Positions 6,779 to 12,497 of a DNA stretch of 18,611 nucleotides are shown here, in pieces. The notes below the pieces were generated by a model. It saw nothing but the letters and a program-made list of their open reading frames with translations, did not search any database and had not been told where the DNA came from. The stretch is from NORP181 sp047623555 (GTDB lineage: Bacteria; Pseudomonadota; Alphaproteobacteria; Rhodobacterales; Rhodobacteraceae). Positions within the stretch are counted from its first letter, which is position 1. Each line of letters opens with the position of its first letter. The stretch spans positions 1 through 18,611 of the forward strand of contig JBLHMP010000080.1 of NCBI GenBank assembly GCA_047623555.1, written 5' to 3'. Position numbers and translations under genes: made by a program.

Positions 6779-7591
6779 ATGGCAGAGGACACAAAACGCA
6801 TTCGTGCGCTTGACCGGGGTATGGCCGTTGTTGAACATCTCGCCAAAACTGGCCGAACTTCGTTGTCATCGCTGCGTGCTGAAACCGGGCTAAGCAACGC
6901 CACGTTGTTGCGTATTCTGGCCACGATGCAGGATCGCAATTGGGTGCGCCGCTCGGTGGTTGATGCCAAATACGAGCTTTCAAATGTTGTTGGGCAAAAA
7001 TTCCGTGCCGGTAAATATGCCCACCCGATTGCCGAAGCCGCTGCACCGATCATGTGCGAGCTGCGCGATGCCGGATTGCAGTATCCATCGGACCTGCTAA
7101 TCCCGCTCGCGCCGGGTGTCATCGAAGTCATCGAAACCACCCGACCAAGAGGCCCACACGCGCCGTTTAGACCACCATACGGAGTGCGACCCTCGATGGT
7201 TTTCTCGGCACATGGCAGAGCCATTCTTGCGTTTTCTGACCCTGGACAGCGCGAGGCACATCTTAGTGCGATCACAATATCGGGCACGCACGAAGAAAAA
7301 CGCTGGCTAAAAGATGGCCGGTTGCAGGCCGCATTAGAAGAAGCGCGCAAATGTGGCTTTGGGGTGCGTGCAAATGAATACTGGGCCAACAATGTCGATG
7401 ACGTCCCCGAGACCGGCGCCATTGCCTATCCCATTTTCCTCAACCGCAGCCTTGTCGCATCGCTCAGTATTCTGTGGCTGGAATCTGAAAAGTCACTTGC
7501 TGATATCCTGGCAGAAAATACACCGGCTATCTATCAGCGCTCGGTTCAAAAGATCAGCCTAGCCATACAGGACAGTAAAATACATCTCTGA
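6779..7591 (+). CDS. IclR-family transcriptional regulator of the sulfatase/TTT operon
   Basis: This is a 270-residue DNA-binding regulator with the IclR layout. An N-terminal winged helix-turn-helix spans about residues 5-70 (recognition region near SLSSLRAETGLSNATLLRIL, wing near NWVRRSVVDAKYELS), followed by a GAF-like effector-binding domain (about 85-260) with PSMVFSAHGRAILAF and the later CGFGVRANEYWANNVDDV and AIAYPIFL segments typical of the family. I chose the ATG at 6779 because GGAG lies at 6769-6772; a GTG at 6773 is in frame but too close to that site. It is transcribed away from the sulfatase-tctCBA operon, the usual geometry for a local regulator. The effector is probably the imported compound or its desulfated product, which is inference. 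Whether it activates or represses cannot be told. Confidence 0.92.
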   Translation: MAEDTKRIRALDRGMAVVEHLAKTGRTSLSSLRAETGLSNATLLRILATMQDRNWVRRSVVDAKYELSNVVGQKFRAGKYAHPIAEAAAPIMCELRDAGLQYPSDLLIPLAPGVIEVIETTRPRGPHAPFRPPYGVRPSMVFSAHGRAILAFSDPGQREAHLSAITISGTHEEKRWLKDGRLQAALEEARKCGFGVRANEYWANNVDDVPETGAIAYPIFLNRSLVASLSILWLESEKSLADILAENTPAIYQRSVQKISLAIQDSKIHL

Positions 7592-7672
7592 TCTATATGA
7601 GATCATGGAACGAAGGAATTGCTGGTCTTTCATCGACTTAGGCTTTGTCAGCACGGTCAGTAAAAGCCCGAA

Positions 7673-7703
7673 AAACGCCCCAACCGATGCAATTGGGGCG
7701 TTT
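7673..7703 (-). terminator. Strong intrinsic terminator of the leftward folate/C1 operon
   Basis: AAACGCCCCAA and TTGGGGCGTTT form a perfect 11-bp stem around a 9-base loop. Read on the minus strand the stem runs into GTTTTTCGGG, giving a T-run, so it ends transcription of the gene whose stop is at 7717. From the plus side it could also stop read-through from the IclR gene 82 bp upstream, because the A/T-rich stem ends make it partly bidirectional. Confidence 0.85.
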
Positions 7704-7716
7704 GAAATCGTACGGA

Positions 7717-8766
7717 TCAGGCCTGGCGACGGCGTCCGCTGGCGCGGCGACGCCCTTCGCCTTCGGCGGCTTTGGGTTTGTTGTGCAGGATCCAGGTTTT
7801 TCCATGCGGGTCATTATTCGTCAGGAAGTTCGCCGCCCGAATCGCCTGCATTTCGTTGCTGGCGCGGGATTCCATTGTTCCCATGCCAAACAGCGTCACA
7901 AACGTTTCGTCATCAATATCTTCGGGCAGAACAATCCCGGCGGCGACCAGTGATGCCTTTTTCTCGGCAATCTTGACCTGTGACACTGGCAAGGCCACCG
8001 GGTTCATAATCGCACTGGTCATGCCTGCAGCCATCGCCATCGGCAGGAACGCATTGTTGATGCCATGCCGGTTTGGCAGTCCAAACGAGATGTTAGAAGC
8101 GCCACAGGTGGTGTTGACGCCCAATTCTTCGCGCAAACGCCGCACGAGGGTGAACACCTGCAAGCCCGCAGTACCCATCGCGCCAATCGGCATGACCAGC
8201 GGATCAACAACGATGTCATGCGCCGGGATACCAAAATCAGCCGCCCGTTCGACGATTTTTTTGGCCACAGCAAACCGCACATCCGGATCCTCGGAAATAC
8301 CGGTGTCATCGTTTGAGATTGCCACAACCGGCACATTGTATTTCTTAACCAGCGGCAGGATCATGTCGAGCCGGTCTTCTTCGCCGGTCACCGAATTCAG
8401 CAATGGGCGGCCTTCGCAGGCGGCCAACCCAGCTTCAAGTGCGGCAGGAACCGAGCTGTCGATACATAAAGGAACGTCCACAAGCTCTTGCACCATCTTA
8501 AGAATACTGACCATCAGCGGTGGCTCGGTTTCATTTGGATTGGGGTTGGAGTTGTAAACAACCCCGGCATTAATATCCAAAATCGTCGCGCCTGCGGCGA
8601 CCTGTGCCAACGCATCGCGCTGGACCGTGGAAAAATCTCCGGCCTCAAGTTCAGCCGCGAGTTTCTTGCGTCCGGTGGGATTGATCCGTTCGCCAATCAC
8701 GCAAAACGGTTGGTCAAAACCGATGATGGCGGTTTTGGTTTTGCTTTCAACAATGGTGCGTGTCAT
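7717..8766 (-). CDS. Methyltetrahydrofolate:corrinoid methyltransferase (pterin-binding TIM barrel)
   Basis: A 349-residue protein of the dihydropteroate-synthase-like fold used by methyltetrahydrofolate:corrinoid methyltransferases (MtgA/AcsE type). These move a methyl group between a corrinoid protein and tetrahydrofolate in the cytoplasm. Visible family blocks are VIGERINPTGRKKLAAEL near residue 22, ATILDINAGVV, VPLCIDSSVPAALEAGL, LLNSVTGEEDRL, VPVVAISNDDTG, DIVVDPLVMPIGA and CGASNISFGLPNR; the Asn and Asp residues in these blocks contact the pterin in characterised members. The ATG at 8766 is supported by GAAAGG upstream, 10 bp after the MetF-like gene. The C-terminus ends in an unusual basic tail, EGEGRRRASGRRRQA. 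With the MetF-like neighbour it suggests that methyl groups from a demethylation reaction enter or leave the folate pool, but no corrinoid protein or MttB-type methyltransferase is in this window. Confidence 0.88.
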   Translation of the reverse strand: MTRTIVESKTKTAIIGFDQPFCVIGERINPTGRKKLAAELEAGDFSTVQRDALAQVAAGATILDINAGVVYNSNPNPNETEPPLMVSILKMVQELVDVPLCIDSSVPAALEAGLAACEGRPLLNSVTGEEDRLDMILPLVKKYNVPVVAISNDDTGISEDPDVRFAVAKKIVERAADFGIPAHDIVVDPLVMPIGAMGTAGLQVFTLVRRLREELGVNTTCGASNISFGLPNRHGINNAFLPMAMAAGMTSAIMNPVALPVSQVKIAEKKASLVAAGIVLPEDIDDETFVTLFGMGTMESRASNEMQAIRAANFLTNNDPHGKTWILHNKPKAAEGEGRRRASGRRRQA

Positions 8767-8776
8767 GCGCGGCCTT

Positions 8777-9706
8777 TCAAGTAGCAGTAACAGGACGACC
8801 GGACTGGCCGCCGTTTTCAGTGACCCATTTGGCGTTGGTTTTGATGCCGCCAAGCGGGAAGAAATGTACGTGGGTGACGTTGAATTCCGGGTTCGCTGCC
8901 TTGTGGGCGGCCAATTCGGCAATCACGTCGTTTGGGGTAAACGGCAACAGCAGCTTGGTCACATCCTTGGCGCGCTTTTTCAGCACGTTCAGCGATGGGC
9001 CGACGCCGCAAGCAATAGCAAATTTGATCAGCGTCTGCAGCTTGGCAGGCCCGGCGATACCGATGTGGATCGGAATGTCGATGCCAGCCGCCTTGATGTT
9101 ATTCGCCCATTCAATGATCGGCCCGGATTCAAAGGCAAACTGTGTCGCCAACGCCATTTCAGCATCCGACGTTTCCGAGAATTTCTGTTTCCACAGAAGC
9201 GCTTGGTCGACGATCTGCATGCTGCCATCGGTGTCGATATCACGGTTACCTTCGGGGTGGCCTGCCACATGCAAACGCTTAAACCCGGCCTCACCAAACA
9301 GACCAGATTCCAGCAACTGCATGGAACTGTCGTAGTCGCCGTAAGGTTTCGGCACACCACCGGCCAACAGCAACGCCTGATCGACACCAGCCTCGCCCTG
9401 ATAGCGGGCAATCCAGTCCGCCAGCGTCGCCTTGTCCTTGATGATCCGTGCCGGGAAATGCGGCATCACCGGATAACCTTGGTCAGCAACCCGCTTGGCG
9501 GTACTGACCATTTCTTCGATCGGTGTGCCTTCGATATGGGCGATATAAACACGCGTGCCCTCGGGCAGCAATTCGCGGAAATCGTCGATTTTCGCAGAGG
9601 TGCGTGGCATGATTTCGATCGAGTAGCCGTTCAAAAACGCCTCAACCTCGGGGATAACAGGTGCATCCCCTGCCGATTTGTTCTTTCTAAAATTTAGCAG
9701 CGCCAT
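8777..9706 (-). CDS. MetF-like methylenetetrahydrofolate reductase
   Basis: A 309-residue TIM-barrel flavoprotein of the MetF family, expected to interconvert 5,10-methylene- and 5-methyltetrahydrofolate. Family-like segments are the N-terminal YSIEIMPRTSAKIDDFRELL, VYIAHIEGTPIEEMVSTAKR, GYPVMPHFPARIIKDKATL, the ALLLAGGVPKPYGDYDSSMQLLESG block (the equivalent of the MetF flavin-binding region), HVAGHPEGNRD, and later IPIHIGIAGPAKLQTLIKFA and CGVG. It is divergent from biosynthetic MetF and resembles the reductase copies found beside corrinoid methyl-transfer genes. I chose ATG 9706 because GGAGG ends 5 bases upstream; a GTG at 9718 lies before that site. It sits 41 bp after the small protein gene and 10 bp before the methyltransferase, so the three are one operon. 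Together with the methyltransferase it would oxidise or supply methyl-folate; direction is not evident from sequence. Confidence 0.88.
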   Translation of the reverse strand: MALLNFRKNKSAGDAPVIPEVEAFLNGYSIEIMPRTSAKIDDFRELLPEGTRVYIAHIEGTPIEEMVSTAKRVADQGYPVMPHFPARIIKDKATLADWIARYQGEAGVDQALLLAGGVPKPYGDYDSSMQLLESGLFGEAGFKRLHVAGHPEGNRDIDTDGSMQIVDQALLWKQKFSETSDAEMALATQFAFESGPIIEWANNIKAAGIDIPIHIGIAGPAKLQTLIKFAIACGVGPSLNVLKKRAKDVTKLLLPFTPNDVIAELAAHKAANPEFNVTHVHFFPLGGIKTNAKWVTENGGQSGRPVTAT

Positions 9707-9747
9707 ATTGTCCTCCACTTTAGTCTTAGATCTGGCCTTAGATTAGG

Positions 9748-10044
9748 TCAGGCCCATCCATCATTATTAATCAGGGTCAAAATCCGGTCCTTGTCATATT
9801 CAGCCTCAAGCCGCGCCGCCTCGGCAGCAACGATTTCAGCCGGATCACCATCAACCGCATAAGGATCGCCCTTACGCCAGGCCGCCAGATAGGCGTCAGT
9901 GTCTTTGGCGTCGCCCTTCATGGCCGCCCGGTCAATCGCCTGTTCAAAGCGCTCGTGCAGCGGTTTTTTGGCCCCCTTGCGGCCGCGTCCGACAATAACC
10001 TGCGCCGGAATATCGCGCCAATATAACACTGTGACGTCTGGCAT
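9748..10044 (-). CDS. Small 'virulence factor' family protein linked to corrinoid/folate genes
   Basis: A 98-residue soluble protein beginning MPDVTVLYWRDIPAQVIVGRGR, followed by KPLHERFEQAIDRAAMKGDAKDTDAYLAAWRKGDPYAV and an acidic helix EIVAAEAARLEAEYDKDR. This matches my recollection of a small family labelled 'virulence factor' in alphaproteobacteria, a name without demonstrated function. It is the first gene of the leftward operon with the MetF-like reductase and the corrinoid methyltransferase, so a role as a partner or accessory in that methyl-transfer pathway is more likely than virulence; that is inference. I chose the ATG at 10044 (AGAGGA lies about 15 bases upstream and AGG about 4) because conservation begins at this Met; an in-frame start at 10101 adds residues that look unconserved. 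Confidence 0.78.
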   Translation of the reverse strand: MPDVTVLYWRDIPAQVIVGRGRKGAKKPLHERFEQAIDRAAMKGDAKDTDAYLAAWRKGDPYAVDGDPAEIVAAEAARLEAEYDKDRILTLINNDGWA

Positions 10045-10251
10045 AAACCTGATTCCTCTTATCTCTGTTGACCCGGTTCTAATCTGCCCTGCAGCAATCA
10101 TTCGGTCGGTTTTCGACTACTGGCAGGTTTGCAGCGACTTTTCCATCGCCCAAGTGAATTCCCCCCACCTTGGTATGCCTGGATCTCGCCACCCGCAAAA
10201 CTTTAATCAGAAATTTCGACCTCTTGTATCACTTCACCTTAGCGATGCACC

Positions 10252-10280
10252 TTGCGGTAATGCCAACAGCGTCTTATCGT
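10252..10280 (+). promoter_or_regulatory. Candidate sigma70-type promoter for the ppx/rlmE pair
   Basis: TTGCGG at 10252-10257 and TATCGT at 10275-10280 are separated by 17 bp and lie 31 bp before the ATG at 10312, with GGAGGG in between as the ribosome binding site. The match to consensus is moderate. The rest of the 267-bp divergent gap (10045-10311) must also hold the leftward promoter of the folate operon; I looked there for cobalamin or SAM riboswitch elements and saw none. Confidence 0.35.
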
Positions 10281-10311
10281 TATCCTAACTCGATATCGGA
10301 GGGCGTAAGTT

Positions 10312-11424
10312 ATGGCGTCCAGGCGTCCCAAAGGTGCGGGCGCGTTCCCGAAAGCGGTCGAAAGCCCCGCGCCAAACATACCCGATCCGGGCGCGCTTTA
10401 TGCCGCTTTGGATTTGGGAACGAACAGTTGCCGCATGCTGATTGCCCAACCCAAGGGCAGTGGGTTTCATGTGGTTGATAGTTTTTCCAAATCCGTCCAG
10501 TTGGGATCGGGTCTGGAACGTACCGGGCGTTTGTCGCGCTCGTCCATGACGCGTACCATTCAGGCACTGCGAATTTGCCAGCAAAAGCTTAAGCAAAACA
10601 AAGTCACCCGTATGCGTCTGATCGCAACTGCGGCCTGTCGTCGTGCGGTCAATGCAAGCGAATTCATCCGGCAGGTCAAACGCGAAACCGGGCTAATGCT
10701 GGATGTCATTCAACCCGAAGAAGAGGCCCGGTTGGCGGTTATTTCCTGCGCGCCTTTGGTCAGTACCAAGACCGAGCAATTATTGGTCGTCGATATTGGC
10801 GGTGGATCAACCGAGCTGGTCTGGATCGATATTTCGTCGGTGCCGCACCGGGATCGCCCGCGCGCCATCATGCGGTTGCATGCCGGATTTCACCCCCCCA
10901 AGAGCCCGTTTCCCGCCGCCAAAGTGGTGGATTGGATCTCGGTTCCGCTGGGCGTGGCAACTTTGCGCGATCAATTCAGCGATGTGCAGGACGATTCCGC
11001 AAGGTTTGCCCTGATGAGCTGGTTTTTCGAAGAGAATCTGGTTGAATTCGGCCCCTACAAAGACGAACAACCGCGCGAAGGGTTCCAGATCGTTGGCACC
11101 TCTGGCACCGTCACCACTGTGGCGGCCAGTCATCTGGGGCTGAAACGCTATGACCGCACCAAAGTCGATGGGCTGCGTATGACATCGGATCAGATTGATA
11201 AGGTCATTCACGGCTATCTGTCGCTTGGCCCTGTCGGTCGACGGCGTGACCCGCGTATTGGCAATGATCGGCAGGCTTTGATCATGTCGGGCTCTGCCAT
11301 TTTGCAGGCCTTGATGCGCTGTTGGCCAACAGATAGGTTGTCGGTTGCTGATCGCGGTCTGCGCGAAGGCCTGCTATACGCCCAAATGAGCGCCGATGGC
11401 GTATTAGAAGACGGACCCTACTGA
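10312..11424 (+). CDS. Ppx/GppA family phosphatase (exopolyphosphatase / pppGpp phosphohydrolase)
   Basis: A 370-residue ASKHA-fold phosphatase expected to hydrolyse polyphosphate or pppGpp in the cytoplasm. Visible motifs are the first phosphate-binding loop ALDLGTNSCRMLIA (Asp34 onward), the catalytic-acid segment IQPEEEARLA (Glu136-138), the second phosphate loop VVDIGGGSTELV (Asp161 onward) and GTSGTVTTVAAS near residue 265. It lacks the long C-terminal HD-type extension of the roughly 500-residue E. coli Ppx and GppA proteins, so it is the short form. The ATG is supported by GGAGGG 7 bases upstream. Its stop overlaps the rlmE start as TGATG, so the two are translationally coupled. The preferred substrate, polyphosphate or guanosine pentaphosphate, cannot be decided from sequence. 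Confidence 0.92.
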   Translation: MASRRPKGAGAFPKAVESPAPNIPDPGALYAALDLGTNSCRMLIAQPKGSGFHVVDSFSKSVQLGSGLERTGRLSRSSMTRTIQALRICQQKLKQNKVTRMRLIATAACRRAVNASEFIRQVKRETGLMLDVIQPEEEARLAVISCAPLVSTKTEQLLVVDIGGGSTELVWIDISSVPHRDRPRAIMRLHAGFHPPKSPFPAAKVVDWISVPLGVATLRDQFSDVQDDSARFALMSWFFEENLVEFGPYKDEQPREGFQIVGTSGTVTTVAASHLGLKRYDRTKVDGLRMTSDQIDKVIHGYLSLGPVGRRRDPRIGNDRQALIMSGSAILQALMRCWPTDRLSVADRGLREGLLYAQMSADGVLEDGPY

Positions 11425-12140
11425 TGGCAAAAACACCCACTGGCAAAAACATTTCGGGACGCGGTCAGCGCGATCTGAAAATTCAGGTTAAAACCGCCAA
11501 AGGCCGCAAACTAAGCTCAACCTTATGGTTGCAGCGGCAGTTGAACGACCCCTATGTCAAACGCGCCCTCAGCGAAGGCTATCGCGGGCGCGCCGCCTAT
11601 AAAATTCTGGAACTGGACGAAAAATACCGTTTTCTGGTGCCGGGCGCGCGCATTGTTGACCTTGGTTGTGCGCCGGGCGGCTGGCTGCAGGTTGCGGTGA
11701 AACGGGTGAATGCGTTGGGCGAACGCCGTGACAAGGCACAGGGCCGCGTTTTGGGCATTGATCTGCAAGAGGTCGATCCGGTGCCGGGCGCAGAAATCCA
11801 TGTGCTCGATTTCATGGAGGACGACGCCGATCAGAAAGTAAAAACCTGGCTCAACGGCAAGGCCGAAGTGGTAATGTCAGACATGGCGGCTTCGGCCTCG
11901 GGCCACAAACAAACCGACCATATACGTATTATCGCGCTATGCGAGGCTGCGGCCTATTTCGCCTTTGATGTGCTGGAAGAGAACGGCACATTTGTTGCCA
12001 AAGTACTGGCTGGGGGCGCCGAAGGTGAATTGCAGAAACTGCTGAAACAGAAATTCAACAAAGTGGCCAACATCAAACCACCGGCATCACGTTCGGACAG
12101 TTCAGAAAAGTTTGTAATTGCCACCGGATTTCGCGGCTGA
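11424..12140 (+). CDS. rlmE: 23S rRNA 2'-O-ribose methyltransferase RlmE (FtsJ)
   Basis: A 238-residue SAM-dependent methyltransferase which in E. coli modifies U2552 in the A-loop of 23S rRNA during late large-subunit assembly. The SAM-binding motif is VDLGCAPGGWLQVAV (residues 78-92). The K-D-K-E catalytic tetrad of the family is present as Lys60 (GRAAYKILELDEKY), Asp153 (VMSDMAASASGHKQTDH), Lys193 (FVAKVLAGG) and Glu228 (SSEKFVIATGFRG). The protein has about 30 extra basic residues at the N-terminus compared with the 209-residue E. coli protein. The start is fixed by the TGATG overlap with the upstream phosphatase gene. No strong terminator is visible after it; a short GC-rich CGGGCGCCCG lies just downstream. 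Confidence 0.96.
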   Translation: MAKTPTGKNISGRGQRDLKIQVKTAKGRKLSSTLWLQRQLNDPYVKRALSEGYRGRAAYKILELDEKYRFLVPGARIVDLGCAPGGWLQVAVKRVNALGERRDKAQGRVLGIDLQEVDPVPGAEIHVLDFMEDDADQKVKTWLNGKAEVVMSDMAASASGHKQTDHIRIIALCEAAAYFAFDVLEENGTFVAKVLAGGAEGELQKLLKQKFNKVANIKPPASRSDSSEKFVIATGFRG

Positions 12141-12202
12141 TCCAAACGGGCGCCCGCCCCTTTCCAATTTCCAGAAATATCCCCGCCGGAGACAAAAGAA
12201 TT

Positions 12203-12370
12203 CTATGCCCCCAGTGCGGCCCATGATTTGGCAGCAATATCCTGTAGGCCAGCCAGTTCTGAACGACTAAGATCAACCGGAGCCCGCGATCGGGCCCGCG
12301 CCAGATCGCTGACATTTTGTTGGCGCAACAATTCAAACAATTGGGCGTGGCGGAATGGAATCATGAGCAT
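12203..12370 (-). CDS. Small hypothetical protein, 55 residues
   Basis: A short uninterrupted frame in the 357-bp gap between rlmE and the cytochrome gene. It reads MLMIPFRHAQLFELLRQQNV, continues with SDLARARSRAPVDLSRSELA and ends GLQDIAAKSWAALGA. The composition looks like a folded helical protein rather than noise: regular Leu/Ala spacing, a 'DLSRSELAGLQDIA' helix and a single Trp near the end. No signal peptide or membrane segment is visible. No good ribosome binding site is seen before either ATG (12370 or 12364), which lowers confidence. It lies downstream of the cytochrome gene on the same strand, separated by 127 bp containing an inverted repeat. I do not recognise a family. Confidence 0.5.
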   Translation of the reverse strand: MLMIPFRHAQLFELLRQQNVSDLARARSRAPVDLSRSELAGLQDIAAKSWAALGA

Positions 12371-12381
12371 GGTCTCGGCGT

Positions 12382-12414
12382 ATCATTGGAATAGAGTTTC
12401 TAAACCCCAATGAT
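12382..12414. repeat. Interrupted inverted repeat between the cytochrome gene and the small ORF
   Basis: ATCATTGG at 12382-12389 pairs with CCAATGAT at 12407-12414, and inside it TAGA-GTT-TCTA forms a second 4-bp stem. The whole is a nearly symmetric cruciform with a small internal loop. No T-run follows on either strand, so it does not look like a standard terminator. It lies 12 bp upstream of the first ATG of the 55-residue ORF, where an operator would be plausible. The rest of 12371-12497 shows nothing else I can name. Confidence 0.4.
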
Positions 12415-12497
12415 GAACACCAAATTAGCACCCAATAAGGCATTTGCCAGGCAATGCGGGGAAAATGCTAGCAAATTTAATGACTGCCCTGCCCGTC

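Noticed and set aside
10045..10311. Cobalamin or SAM-type riboswitch upstream of the methyl-transfer operon
   Set aside because: Searched by eye on both strands for the B12 box and for SAM/SAH riboswitch cores; none is visible, so nothing is called.
12073..12336. 87-residue minus-strand frame overlapping the end of rlmE
   Set aside because: It runs antisense into rlmE, is in a different frame from the more protein-like 55-residue frame, and has an irregular Cys/Trp-rich composition.
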